DNA of 64,000 bases from Diplonema papillatum (lineage: Eukaryota; Euglenozoa; Diplonemea; Diplonemida; Diplonemidae), in the NCBI GenBank assembly GCA_030068145.1, contig JAPJBO010000254.1:124001-188000 (forward strand), given 5' to 3'. The notes beneath the pieces were generated by a model. The model saw nothing but the letters and a program-made list of their open reading frames with translations. It did no database searches and had not been told where the DNA came from. Below are positions 32,501 through 43,268 of the stretch, piece by piece (positions within the stretch are counted from its first letter, which is position 1; each line of letters opens with the position of its first letter). Position numbers and translations under genes: made by a program.

Positions 32501-35500
32501 GTCATCGACGAGCTCACGCTGGAAGTGCAGTCGCTGCAGGCGCAGCTAGCGGCGGGGGCGGACCACGCGTTGCGACAGAAGCTCGACCAGACGCGGAAGC
32601 TGATGGCGCAGACGACGCAGCGCTGGGACGCGCGCATCGTCGGCACCCGGCAGAAGCTCGAGGAGACCGAGGAGGAGGCCCGCAACCTGAAACGCGAGAA
32701 CCGCGCGATGGAAGGCACCATCCAGTCGCTCTCGGCCCGCCTCAGCGCCGCCCAGCGGCAGCGCGACGAGGCCGCCGCCACAGCCGCGCGCCTCCTCGAG
32801 ACCCACCTGCAGCTCTCCTCCCAAGCCCCGGCACCCCCGCCGCCACACCCGAGGCCCTCCGCAGACCGGCCGCAGCACCGCTCCCACGGCTACGCCGCCG
32901 TCGGTACAACCGACCCCGGGAGATCCGCGCACAAAACGGCGGGTCCTCCCCTTCGGCACCCTCCGGTGCCAGCGTACCCACTCGATTCGTCGTCGGAAGA
33001 CGATGATGAAGACAGCGAGTCATCGGAGTCCAGCAGCGCGATGAGTAGCAGCGCGGGGTCCACAGAAGAGAACGGACGCAACGCAAGACCGCAGCACGGG
33101 CGGCATCGCAGGGGCAGCCACCGGCAGCAGGCGGCAGACGCGCACCCTCGCCGCCGGTTCGACGGAGGCGCGCCTGACTCTGTGCGCGCTTGGCTGTCTA
33201 GAGATCGCACTGAAACAAGCAGTCAGGGCAAACCGCCGCCCCAGGGACAGAACAACAGGGGAGGGGGGGGAAGCGAGCAGCCTTCCCCCGCTTCCACGTG
33301 GCGGGGCCGCGGGCACGGGATGCCCGATGAGGGGGCGGCCGGTAGCCGTCGCGAGCTCGCGTCCAGCAGCAGCGGCGTCGACGGGAAAAAGCACGGCGCG
33401 GCGGCCGCGAGAAGCGATTGCCGCCGGCCCCGTGTTTCCGAAGGGCAGCACCTCCACCGCCTGTCGACGAGCAGCCGGCGGCGGTGCCAACACGAGGCGG
33501 CGCTGGGCCGCCGGAGCGCAGCATCCGCTGCGGGCAACGGCGAGCAACCGGCGCGAAGGGCCCGGGGCGAGTGGAGCCGGTCTTCGACTCCGTCCGATTC
33601 GGAGCTCGAAACGGCTGCGTCCGGGTCGTCGTCGGTTGAATCGGAGCTCCCGGGTGCTGCCGGAAAGCGATGGCCCGCCCCGTCCGCCGAAGCCGTCGCC
33701 GCCACTCTCGGCGCGAGACGAGCTCCGCGTGCCGATGAACCCGCAGCCGACGCGGACCGGCCAACTTCGTCGGTTGAATCAGAGCTCCTGGATGCTGCCG
33801 ACGAATACCCGCGTGCCGCCGGCGTGCGACAGGCTGCCCCGTCCGCCGAAGCCGTCGCCGCCACCAGACGCTGGCACCAGGCGCCGGAAGCCGACAAATC
33901 CGCAGCCGACGCGGACCGGCCGACTGCGTCGCTCGAATCAGAGCTCGATGCTGCCGGCGAATACCCGCGCGCCGCCGGCAAACGACGGGCTGCCCCGTCC
34001 GCCGAATCCTCTCAGTTCCACCGTGGGAATCGAGCATCAAACCCAGAAGAGTGTGGGCTCCTCGAGAACCAAACCACCACTCTCAGCGCGAGACGCCGGC
34101 GCCGGGCGCCGGAAGCCGACGAACCCGCAGCCGAAGCCGACGAGCCGACTTCGTCGGCCGAATCAGACTCGGAAGCCGCCTCCCGGTCCAGCTACCGCGG
34201 ACCGACGAGCCGCCAGTTCCCAGGCCGAGAAGCCCCGGCGCCCCGGTGCGCCGCGGCAAGCGTTCCCGTCACTTCGTCGGGGGGGGAACAGCCCCGCCCG
34301 TGGCTGGCCAAAAAGGAGACCGGCAGCCACCGGCAGCAGGCCGATCAAACTGGAACGGCAGACAGCCGGTTTGATGGAGGCGCGCCCGACTCGGAGGGCC
34401 CCTCTGCACCGCCGCGCGCTTGGCTGTCCCCCAGAGATTGCACTGCAACAAGTCAGCGCCAACCGTCGCCCCAGGAGCAGAAGCACAGCCGGTCTCTGCG
34501 AGCAGGCAAAAGCGGTCACAGGGGAGGCTCACCTATTGACGCGTGTGTGGCAGTCGACTTGCGAGGGTCTCCGCCGCCTGCTTCAGCCGGAGACGATCAC
34601 AGTCATCGCCGGCATGAAGGTACCGTAGCTGGGTTAAGACATCGCAGGCAGCACGACGGTGCCCCGTTGCCGAACGCCAGAGCGCGCGTCAGAAAAGGCC
34701 GCCGTGGAGGCAGCCTTGGGGCTGCCGACGCCGCCTCCGACGAAAGCCCGTGTTCGTCTTTTTCGGACACGCCGACCACCAATTCTTGCTCTTCTTCTCC
34801 TTCGTCCCACTCGATGGGACCCGAGCGCAACGTAAACCGCCGAAACCCCGGGCGCAGCCACGGCGATGGCCGTGTTGCAGGGGACGACTGCCCGGTTGTT
34901 GTCGCCCCCTCCGCTTTCAAGGCCAACGCCGCGGCGTGCAGCGGCTCACCGCCCGTTGCCGGCGCGCACGGCGCGCTGCTGGCCGACCCACTGCGCGGGC
35001 TGCCGTCGCGGCATAGTAGTGCGAATGGCGCGTGCGGCGCACCGCACCGCAACAACAGCGCCGCCATCCCGTCCCCGAACCCACGCCACGGCGTGGCCGC
35101 ACCGCCCGACCGGTCCCCTAAGCCGGCGTTGAAACCCCGCGGAGGACAACCACCTCCGGCAGACGACTCCGCCTCGAAACACCACCCGCGCCGATCGTCC
35201 CCAGGCGGTTTGCTCGCCGCTGGGGTACTGGACGGCGAGTCTCAATGGTCGGCCGATCCCGGGGAGGTTCCTCCGGTGGGCAGTCCGACCGCAGACAGCA
35301 GCAACCGTACACACCGTGCGTCGCGGGATAGCCTGCACACCGTGCGCGAGCCTCACAGGGGGACCGATTCCAGCGAGATACCCGTCAGTCTGCCAGCGCA
35401 AAACCACGAGCACCAAGCGTCCGGAGGTTGTTTACGCGCCAGGGATTCGCTGGGCGATGAGTTGCAATGGGCGGCTGATGCAAGTGAGCTTCCGGTAGTC

Positions 35501-38500
35501 AGTTTGACCACGGAATATCACGAGCGCCGAATGTCCCGGGGTAGTCTGCGCACCACAGATTCGCTGGGCGATGAGTTGCAATGGGTGGCTGATGCAAGTG
35601 AGCTTCCGGTAGTCAGTTTGACCACGGAATATCACGAGCGCCGAATGTCCCGGGGTAGTCTGCGCACCACAGATTCGCTGGAAAATGAGTCGCAGTGGGC
35701 GGCTGACGCAAGGGACTTGCCGGAGGTCAGTTTGACCACGGAAAATCACGAGCGCCGAATGTCCCGCGGGAGTATGCGCACCACAGATTCGCTGGAAAAT
35801 GAGTCGCAGTGGGCGGCTGACGCAAGGGAATTGCCGGAGGTCAGTTCGACCACGGAAAATCACGAGCGCCGAATGTCCCGGGGTAGTCTGCGCACCACAG
35901 ATTCGCTGGACAGTGAGTCCCAAAGGGCGGACCTCGGCTCCATCGACCTCGAGTTTGACGCTCTGGTGGAGTCGGCTCACGAAACTCTGCGCCCTCGGCG
36001 CGGGGTAGCAGCGAGCGAGAAGGGCTCTCGAGCTGGCCAGAGCAGCACCGCTGCCAGGAGGCGGCCGCCGACTCCTTCGCTGTCGCGGCCGGCCCTCAGA
36101 AACACGTACATGCCTCCGGCTTGTCCGCCGCACGGCGACGAGGCGCCGCCGTTGTGCGCAAGTCGTAGTTCTTCGGTGTCATCTTTGAAGAGGCACCCAA
36201 AGGGCAGCCCTGCACCGGAGGCAGCCGAAGATGCTAGATCTGCCCGAGCCTCTTCAGGTCGTCTGCCACACGCGGACGAGGCGGCGTTGCCGCTTTGCGC
36301 AAGTCGCAGTTCTTCGGTGTCATCGCTGAAGAGGCAGGCAAGGGGCACCGAGAACTGCGGGTCCATTCTGAGCTCTTCGGGTTGTGAAGCGGGGTTGCCG
36401 GCGCGTGCAACCCACCACAGTGCTTCACAGGACAGCATCCGCCCGAGGCATATGCGGGGCAGTTCTGCGCAAGCGACCGAGAACAGTGGGTCCACGCTTG
36501 TCCCTTCAGCTTGCGCGCCTCACGCGGAAGCTGCGCTGCAGCCGCGCGCAAGCCGCAACGCCTCAGTGTCGTCGCTGGACAGCATCCGCAAGAGGTACGC
36601 TAGGGGCAGTCCCGCACCCGTAACCGAGAACAGCGGGTCTACGCCCGTCCCTTCACCCTGTCCGCCGCACGCGGATGCGGCGATGCCGTTGCGAGCGAAC
36701 CGCAGTTCGTCAGTGTCGTCGCTGGACAGTATCCGCCTGCGGCATGCGAGGGGCAGTGCCGAGCTCGCAACCGAAAAGTCTGCGCTGACACCGCACGCGG
36801 ATGTGTTGTTGTCGCGTGCAAACCCTTCGTCGGTTTCGTCGCTGGATACGGCCATCGCCCCGAGGTATGCAACTCGTGCAGCCAAGCACAATGGGTCTGC
36901 TTTCGCAACTTGCCTGCCGCACGCGAACGAAGTGTCGTTGACGTCGCGCGCGAGCCGCAGTCCTTCAGCGTCGCCACCGGAAAGCATCGGCGAGCGGCAA
37001 TCCACAACGAACGACGGGTCTGGCGGCCCGCCACCCGCGGAAAAAGTTCTGCGCAGCAGCCGCAGCTCTTCCGCGTCGTCGCTCGTCGCTATCCACAGCA
37101 AACGACGCCCGAGGGGTAGTCTCTCACCCTTGGCGGGCAGCAGCGAAGGCATAGCCAGCGCCTGCGTGGAAGACCTGTGCCAAGCGGACAGCCCGTTCGC
37201 GGAGCCCGCGCCTCGCCACCTCGAAGCACCCCCGACGCGAGCAAGGCGGCAGAGTCCGGTCCCTTCCGACGCACACACCCAGCAGCGACCCACCCCAAGT
37301 CTGCTCACCGCCAGCTTGCACCCCGCTAAGTCCCCTGTTTCACCCCTGCCGCACACCCTCCAGAAGCCCCCCCGCTCCCCGAGCGGCGCATCCTGCCCCA
37401 GGTTCCCTGCCTCCTCCGCAGCTACCGCCGCGGAGCAAACTGCGCGGGAGGCATTCGAACCGAACGGAGCCTTCGAGATCCCGGCACCCGGGCGGCACGA
37501 CCGGCGAATCGCTGACCAGGGCGAGCACCGGAAGCCCCGGCGGCACTACACGGACTGCCGGCCGCCTCCTCTGGCCGGGGCGCTCGCGGACAACCGCTGG
37601 CCGCACCGCACCGATTCTGCAAGAGTGCAGGCTCTCCTGGCGGACGCGGACGCCGCGCGCGGTGCAGACACCACGTCTTCGCGGGCTGCTGGCGGGAGGC
37701 CCGACGCCTCGCCCGAGGACTGCAGCGGCGCCGGCGGGGCGAACCGCCAGCCGCGGCGCGGCGGGACTTCGGCCGGAAGCGCGGAGGTCGCTGCGGCGTC
37801 TGCTCTCCCCCCCTCCAGCCGGCCGTCGCGGGCTGTCGGTAGCCCGCGGCCGCCTCTTTACCGGGCGTGGAGCTCGAGCGCGAGCACAGCGCCACCGTCC
37901 AGCCCTGTTCCCGCAGCGGCGAACAGTTCGTCAGGTGCGCGGTATTCTGAAAGTCCTGTCAGAAGAAACGCCGCGGCACCGCCGGCGCGGAGGGGATCGA
38001 CGGCATGCGAGCCACCGGCGGCAGAACGAGTCCACCCGGAGAGCCCCGGGAGTTCGGTCTTGGCAAGAAGGTCCTCGAACTGCGAAAATCCCGTGCCGCA
38101 AGCGAGCCCTCTCCGCCGGCAAGTCGGCGGATACTCGGAAGCCCCCGCAAGCACCGCAAACCCAGCAAGGAGGAGGTCGACGGAGACGGAACAACCTCAC
38201 CGAAACCGAACAGAAGACGAAAACGGCCTCGACAGGAACCCGCGTCTACCTAGCCGGGGGCACCGCCAGGACGGTCCGCTCGGGGCCGATGATCGGCTCA
38301 CCCGGCAAGCCGATGATCGGCTCACCCGGCAAGACGGCCGAATGGATATCCAGTACACGGCGCCGCCCAACCGGCGCAGGGCCGTTTCACCCACGCCAGA
38401 CCAAGACGCGCACCCGCAGCGCAGCACGGGGCCGCAAAAGACGCCGCCCCATGCCTTAACAGACCTTCCCGTGAACAACAGCACCGGGCCCGACAGCGGC

Positions 38501-39766
38501 GGCCTGAAGAACCCGAACCGGCTGGCGAAGACAGCCAACCACCCACCCACGGGCAGGCAGTCTCAAAAGCTGTCCGTCGAGTCCTTCTTCGAGCTGCCGC
38601 GGCCTTCCCCGGGGTCTGCCAAGCGCCGCCCCGGCACAGCGCAATTCGACGACGGTGCGTCCGAGGCGGAATCCGCCGAAATAGGTGCACCTGGTGATGA
38701 TCAATTGCGCGGGCTTCGCCGCGATTTGGACGTGCTGGAGCAGTCAGGTAGTGGACGGCATCGTCTTGGCTCGGAACCAAGCGTGGGCGGGCATCGCCTC
38801 GATTCGACGGAGCGATCAGGTGTCGGCCGGCGTCGGCATGATTCAGATTCGATGGAGCAGTCAGGTAGTGGCCGGCATCGTCTTGGTTCGGAAACACGTA
38901 CTGGTAGACAGCGTCGCGACTCGGGTGCGGCGGAGCAACCGGGCTTAGCCCGGCGTCGCCTCGACGCATCGGAGCAATCAGGCGTACGCAGGAGTCGTCC
39001 CGATTTAGGTTCTCGGGAACGTTCGTCTTCTTCGACTCGCGCTGCGCCCTTTTTGGGCGCAAATCCTTCAGCGACCGACAATGAAATGCCCCACCACCAG
39101 CTGCAGCCGTCCAATGCACAGGCCCGGGAGAATCCAGGCTTGCCCGCTCACCGCGGAAGTCCCGTGGGGCCCGCTGGTGAGCGCGGCGGGTTGCATGACG
39201 AACGGAGGCAGCTTAACGACTGCAAACGCGCCGCCGTCAAACGTAGCAGCGCAGGTGAACAGCTTCCGTACAGCGACCCGCCGAGCAGAGGTCGATCGAA
39301 GGAATCCCGCGACGCCGCGTACGCACCGACTAAGCACAGAGATCCGACGCCGACTGTCGTGCACCGTGCGGCGCGACCGAGTGCAGACACGGAAGCGGTT
39401 GGTCGTCCGAGTGCCGACGCCGTCGGAAAAAGTGATCTGCACGCACCTTCGCCCCGTGACTGGAGTGCCACGATTCGCCACGATTCGTCGGCGGACGAAA
39501 GCGATGGGTGCCTGTCATCGCACAGTGCCACCGACGTGGCAGGGGCGAGCAGTGACTCGTCCTCCGCGGATCGGAGGCACGAGACCAAGCACAACACGCG
39601 GGAAGCCGTGCGGCTGTCGGAGATCAACCGGCGGCAGATCGACGAGGACTACCAGCGGCAGCAACTCGGGCTCGAGGGCCTGCGCCGGGCACCCGCGCCG
39701 AAGCCTGTCGCAAACCCGCCGCTGCACTCTGTCTCATTTCGCGGCACCCTTGAATACATCGGCTGA
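32501..39766 (+). CDS. kinesin-3-like motor, exon 2 (coil and giant disordered tail)
   Basis: A single 7.3-kb exon adds 2,421 residues. The first ~95 are a coiled coil (VIDELTLEVQSLQAQ ... KLEETEEEARNLKRENRAM). The rest is low-complexity, rich in Ser, Arg, Pro, Ala and Glu, with no FHA, PH or other kinesin-3 cargo domain that I recognise. Three internal repeat arrays stand out: a 38-residue unit with ENHERRMSRGSLRTTDSL (35440-35940), units with ASRSSSVSSLDSIR (36100-37100), and SGSGRHRLGSE units (38725-39010). The C-terminus has a conserved-looking LSEINRRQIDEDYQRQQLGL and ends SVSFRGTLEYIG. Length far exceeds usual kinesin-3 proteins (about 1,100-1,800). Open frame and strong codon bias argue it is real. 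Confidence 0.85.
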   Translation, partial: VIDELTLEVQSLQAQLAAGADHALRQKLDQTRKLMAQTTQRWDARIVGTRQKLEETEEEARNLKRENRAMEGTIQSLSARLSAAQRQRDEAAATAARLLETHLQLSSQAPAPPPPHPRPSADRPQHRSHGYAAVGTTDPGRSAHKTAGPPLRHPPVPAYPLDSSSEDDDEDSESSESSSAMSSSAGSTEENGRNARPQHGRHRRGSHRQQAADAHPRRRFDGGAPDSVRAWLSRDRTETSSQGKPPPQGQNNRGGGGSEQPSPASTWRGRGHGMPDEGAAGSRRELASSSSGVDGKKHGAAAARSDCRRPRVSEGQHLHRLSTSSRRRCQHEAALGRRSAASAAGNGEQPARRARGEWSRSSTPSDSELETAASGSSSVESELPGAAGKRWPAPSAEAVAATLGARRAPRADEPAADADRPTSSVESELLDAADEYPRAAGVRQAAPSAEAVAATRRWHQAPEADKSAADADRPTASLESELDAAGEYPRAAGKRRAAPSAESSQFHRGNRASNPEECGLLENQTTTLSARRRRRAPEADEPAAEADEPTSSAESDSEAASRSSYRGPTSRQFPGREAPAPRCAAASVPVTSSGGEQPRPWLAKKETGSHRQQADQTGTADSRFDGGAPDSEGPSAPPRAWLSPRDCTATSQRQPSPQEQKHSRSLRAGKSGHRGGSPIDACVAVDLRGSPPPASAGDDHSHRRHEGTVAGLRHRRQHDGAPLPNARARVRKGRRGGSLGAADAASDESPCSSFSDTPTTNSCSSSPSSHSMGPERNVNRRNPGRSHGDGRVAGDDCPVVVAPSAFKANAAACSGSPPVAGAHGALLADPLRGLPSRHSSANGACGAPHRNNSAAIPSPNPRHGVAAPPDRSPKPALKPRGGQPPPADDSASKHHPRRSSPGGLLAAGVLDGESQWSADPGEVPPVGSPTADSSNRTHRASRDSLHTVREPHRGTDSSEIPVSLPAQNHEHQASGGCLRARDSLGDELQWAADASELPVVSLTTEYHERRMSRGSLRTTDSLGDELQWVADASELPVVSLTTEYHERRMSRGSLRTTDSLENESQWAADARDLPEVSLTTENHERRMSRGSMRTTDSLENESQWAADARELPEVSSTTENHERRMSRGSLRTTDSLDSESQRADLGSIDLEFDALVESAHETLRPRRGVAASEKGSRAGQSSTAARRRPPTPSLSRPALRNTYMPPACPPHGDEAPPLCASRSSSVSSLKRHPKGSPAPEAAEDARSARASSGRLPHADEAALPLCASRSSSVSSLKRQARGTENCGSILSSSGCEAGLPARATHHSASQDSIRPRHMRGSSAQATENSGSTLVPSACAPHAEAALQPRASRNASVSSLDSIRKRYARGSPAPVTENSGSTPVPSPCPPHADAAMPLRANRSSSVSSLDSIRLRHARGSAELATEKSALTPHADVLLSRANPSSVSSLDTAIAPRYATRAAKHNGSAFATCLPHANEVSLTSRASRSPSASPPESIGERQSTTNDGSGGPPPAEKVLRSSRSSSASSLVAIHSKRRPRGSLSPLAGSSEGIASACVEDLCQADSPFAEPAPRHLEAPPTRARRQSPVPSDAHTQQRPTPSLLTASLHPAKSPVSPLPHTLQKPPRSPSGASCPRFPASSAATAAEQTAREAFEPNGAFEIPAPGRHDRRIADQGEHRKPRRHYTDCRPPPLAGALADNRWPHRTDSARVQALLADADAARGADTTSSRAAGGRPDASPEDCSGAGGANRQPRRGGTSAGSAEVAAASALPPSSRPSRAVGSPRPPLYRAWSSSASTAPPSSPVPAAANSSSGARYSESPVRRNAAAPPARRGSTACEPPAAERVHPESPGSSVLARRSSNCENPVPQASPLRRQVGGYSEAPASTANPARRRSTETEQPHRNRTEDENGLDRNPRLPSRGHRQDGPLGADDRLTRQADDRLTRQDGRMDIQYTAPPNRRRAVSPTPDQDAHPQRSTGPQKTPPHALTDLPVNNSTGPDSGGLKNPNRLAKTANHPPTGRQSQKLSVESFFELPRPSPGSAKRRPGTAQFDDGASEAESAEIGAPGDDQLRGLRRDLDVLEQSGSGRHRLGSEPSVGGHRLDSTERSGVGRRRHDSDSMEQSGSGRHRLGSETRTGRQRRDSGAAEQPGLARRRLDASEQSGVRRSRPDLGSRERSSSSTRAAPFLGANPSATDNEMPHHQLQPSNAQARENPGLPAHRGSPVGPAGERGGLHDERRQLNDCKRAAVKRSSAGEQLPYSDPPSRGRSKESRDAAYAPTKHRDPTPTVVHRAARPSADTEAVGRPSADAVGKSDLHAPSPRDWSATIRHDSSADESDGCLSSHSATDVAGASSDSSSADRRHETKHNTREAVRLSEINRRQIDEDYQRQQLGLEGLRRAPAPKPVANPPLHSVSFRGTLEYIG
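35440..35940 (+). repeat. 114-bp coding repeat in the kinesin tail
   Basis: About 4.3 units with a period of exactly 114 bp (38 codons): GATTCGCTGG starts lie at about 35445, 35559, 35673, 35787 and 35901. Frame is kept and differences cluster at a few codons, so it is a recent in-frame expansion. Confidence 0.9.
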
Positions 39767-39865
39767 TCGCTGCGCCTGCCCAGCCCGCGATTCGTTCGCG
39801 CGTTGAAGACCTTCCCCTTCTCCTGCGCAATCTTGCTCCCCCCCTGCGTGAGGGATTCATGCGAT

Positions 39866-40150
39866 GTCGGTCGGTTCATCTCAAACATTCTTCGACTCGC
39901 GCTGTGCCTTTCTTGGGCGCAAAATCTGGCGACCGACCGACAAAGAAATGCCCGTCCAAAGCGCAGGTCTGGGAGAAAAAAGACAACACGCGGGATGCCG
40001 TGCGCGCTGTCTGAGATCAACCCGGCGGCAGATCGACGAGGACTACCAGCGGCAGCAACTCGGGCTCGAGGGCCTGCGCCAAAACCTGTCGCAAACCCGC
40101 CGCTGCACTCTGTTTCATTTCGCGGCACCCTCGAATACGTCGGCTGATCG
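39866..40150 (+). pseudogene. duplicated 3' end of the kinesin gene
   Basis: The block at 39888-39975 matches 39028-39132 and then jumps to match 39590-39775, including the sequence for EDYQRQQLGL and the terminal RGTLEY(I/V)G stop. It is thus a copy of the gene's last exon part with an internal deletion. A second small duplicate pair (GAAGACC(T/G)TCCCCTTCTCCTG) lies at about 39804 and 40374. No intact frame for the whole piece. Confidence 0.8.
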
Positions 40151-41040
40151 CTGCGCTGCGCGCCCGCCGCACGTCTGCCCAGCACGTTGCCGAGGGACAC
40201 CACGAGGTGCAGGTCAGATTCTTGTCCCCCACGTAAAGAAACACATGATCAGAGACCTTCTCCTTTCAAAAGGGGGGGGGGCTTGTGCTTCCGAAGTTCC
40301 GACCATCGAAAGAACACCGTTCGTATGCGATCCGAATTCCGGTGGGGGATTTCTTTGGATGCGCGATGCGTTGAAGACCGTCCCCTTCTCCTGCGCAGTC
40401 TTGCTCCCCCCCTGCGTAGCGGAGGATTCACGTGATTTGAAGGGTGTTCCTCTCAAACACGGGCGATCGACTTGGTTTGCAGTAGCCGTTTTGGTGTTGT
40501 GGTCAACGAAGATAGACCAGGGTGTACGTCTTTAGAGTGAACTTCATGGGACGCCTCTTCCCTCTCTCTTGCCTTGTCCCCCTCCCCTTCAGTAAACGGC
40601 AAGTGCCAACCATTGGCTTCGACTGCTTGCAGCACCTGCGTGCTATGCTTACTCCACAGGCAACACAACGCGTGGGATTTGACGCATGGCACGGACTAAA
40701 GAACCCCCGAACCCCCGAACCCCCGAACCCCGTCGACAAAAGAGGTCTGAACCCTTTGTGCAAAGTTCATTTGTCAGACGGACCATCCGCGGCAGACCTT
40801 CTCCGCGTCTTTTCCGCACAACAACAACCTAGAGACACAATAAAAAGGAAAAGTAGAAGTCCCCCCCACCTTTCTCATTCCCAATGTTCAACGACCCCCC
40901 CTCCTCGTCTTTTTGTGTACCGGTCGATGCTTTCTCTTCACGTCTACGTTTGGAAGCTTGAAACGCAAGCGCGAAGCATTTGATTCGGGCACGGTGCTAG
41001 GCAACGACATCGCCAGTGCAGCAGGTCCTGGCACCTTCGC
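40151..41040. other. intergenic, no gene seen
   Basis: Open frames around 40522-40983 show no domain. A short ACCCCCGA heptad-like array lies at about 40700-40730. Nothing else is supported. Confidence 0.4.
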
Positions 41041-41527
41041 ATGGCGGGCGACGAGCCACGTGGCCACATTATTGTGAACCTGCCTCAAGACAGCGACGTG
41101 CGGCCCGTGCCCACGAGACTTTTGGTCCTCTGCCCTGTGGCTGACCGTCTCGACGAGCTTGTGTTCAGCGCAAGCGCCAAGCCCCAAGGTGTGCCACGCC
41201 TTGATGCTTTAGTTTGGGAAATCGGTAGCCACTTGACCCGTAGGCCCGTGGCTCTGCAGTACCGCCGAACACGTGAAGAATACAGTTAGGACGATACACC
41301 ACGGCAAACTACCCTACCGAAAGACATGAGACGATTGTGCCCAAAATATCAAACTAAGACACCACGACCACATCGCATGTACCTCAAAACCGACAGACAA
41401 AGGTCGAAAAACACCAGTCTGACCAATCTGTACACCCATACGGCAACGACGGAAACAACACATAAAACTCTAAAATTAAGATGCCGCCTAAAATACACAC
41501 AACGCAAAACAAAAAGGAAAAAGCGGC
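41041..41527 (+). repeat. start of the hydrolase 5' array, interrupted by the coding-like segment
   Basis: 41069-41123 is the end of a promoter unit (GAACCTGCCTCAAGACAGCG). 41128-41277 is the second copy of the ADRLDELVFSASAKPQG segment shared with 15560-15710. From 41278 the next unit resumes (GAATACAGTTAGGACGATAC). The segment replaces about 460 bp present in the other units. Confidence 0.75.
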
Positions 41528-41752
41528 ATGATCCTCTGGGTCGTCCTGCACTGCGTGTCGGCGATCCCGTTGCAGCCGTTGCGCATCGACGCGCGCCGTG
41601 TCGTGGTCAGCCACGCCGCGGACTTCTCGCACCAGTTCCACGTCGCGTTCAGCGGCACCGTCACCGGGGCCTACATATTCAGCGGGCAGCCGTACACCTG
41701 CGCGGTGACCCGCTTCGCGCACGACGCCCTCGTCCGGCAGACGCAAATGTGA
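41528..41752 (+). pseudogene. truncated hydrolase 5' copy 1
   Basis: 74 codons matching the start of the intact gene at 43806, then out of the gene at CGGCAGACGCAAATGTGA. Compared with the intact gene it lacks nine bases, so VVVAGCSHAADF reads VVVSHAADF and the residues around the nucleophile Ser are changed. It keeps the signal peptide. Confidence 0.8.
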
Positions 41753-42280
41753 ACCTGCCTCAAGACAGCGACGTGCGGCCCATGCCCACGAGACTTTTGG
41801 TCCTGTTGGTCCTAAGGGCTCGTAGATGTGCCGGTCAATCACCTCTTGATAGACCGAATAATACAGCACCGGGCAATTCGATGCAGCTCTAGGGACTAGG
41901 GATGGACCTGATAGACCGTGGTGGACCGTGATTCACTGTGATAAACAGCGGCAGGCACTTCGATGCAGTTTCAAGAGATAGGGACGGACCGGCGCACACC
42001 CTCAACTTGAAGCTGGACCGGACTCTGTATAGAATACAGTAGGACGATACACCACGGCAAAACTACTCTACCGAAGGACATGAGACGCATGTGCCCAAAA
42101 TATCAAACTAAGACACCACGACCACATCGCATGTACCTCAAAACCGACAGACAAAGGTCGAAAGACACCAATCTGACCAATCTGTACACCCATACGGCAA
42201 CGACGGAAACAACCCATAAACCTCTAGGACAAGACGCCGCCTAAAATACACACAACGCAAAACAAAAAGGAAAAAGCGGC

Positions 42281-42496
42281 ATGATCCTCTGGGTCGTCCT
42301 GCACTGCGTGTCGGCGATCCCGTTGCAGCCGTTGCGCATCGACGCGCGCCGTGTCGTGGTCGCCGGGTGCAGCCACGCCGCGGACTTCTCGCACCAGTTC
42401 CACGTCGCGTTCAGCGGCACCGTCACCGGGGCCTGCATAATCAGCGGGCAGCCGTACACCTGCGCGGTGACCCGCTTCGCGCAGACGCAAATGTGA
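42281..42496 (+). pseudogene. truncated hydrolase 5' copy 2
   Basis: 71 codons. It retains the AGCSHAADF motif but lacks 18 bases near its end (HDALVR) and then stops in the same junction sequence as copies 1 and 3. Starts 753 bp after copy 1. Confidence 0.8.
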
Positions 42497-43034
42497 ACCT
42501 GCCTCAAGACAGCGACGTGCGGCCCATGCCCACGAGACTTTTGGTCCTGTTGGTCCTACGGGCTCGTAGATGAGCCGGTCAATCCCCTCTTGATAGACCG
42601 TGATAGACCGAATAATACAGCACCGGGCAATTCGATGCAGCTCTAGGGACTAGGGATGGACCTGACAGACCGTGGTGGACCATGATTCACTGTGATAAAC
42701 AGCAGCAAGCACTTCGATGCAGTTTCAAGAGATAGGGACGGACCGGCGCACACCCTCAACTTGAAGCTGGACCGGACTCTGTATAGAATACAGTAGGACG
42801 ATACACCACGGCAAAACTACTCTACCGAAGGACATGAGACGCATGTGCCCAAAATATCAAACTAAGACACCACGACCACATCGCATGTACCTCAAAACCG
42901 ACAGACAAAGGTCGAAAGACACCAATCTGACCAATCTGTACACCCATACGGCAACGACGGAAACAACCCATAAACCTCTAGGACAAGACGCCGCCTAAAA
43001 TACACACAACGCAAAACAAAAAGGAAAAAGCGGC

Positions 43035-43268
43035 ATGATCCTCTGGGTCGTCCTGCACTGCGTGTCGGCGATCCCGTTGCAGCCGTTGCGCATCGACGCG
43101 CGCCGTGTCGTGGTCGCCGGGTGCAGCCACGCCGCGGACTTCTCGCACCAGTTCCATGTCGCGTTCAGCGGCACCGTCACCGGGGCCTGCATATTCAGCG
43201 GGCAGCCGTACACCTGCGCGGTGACCCGCTTCGCGCACGACGCCCTCGTCCGGCAGACGCAAATGTGA
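43035..43268 (+). pseudogene. truncated hydrolase 5' copy 3
   Basis: 77 codons nearly identical to the start of the intact gene, including signal peptide and AGCSHAADF, ending RQTQM and a stop at the shared junction. Starts 754 bp after copy 2 and 771 bp before the intact ATG. If transcribed, it would give a short secreted peptide. Confidence 0.8.

Noticed and set aside
32546-39860. Many long minus-strand and second-frame open frames over the kinesin tail
   Set aside because: They are shadows caused by high GC and repeat structure; the plus frame alone is open for 7.3 kb and continues the motor.
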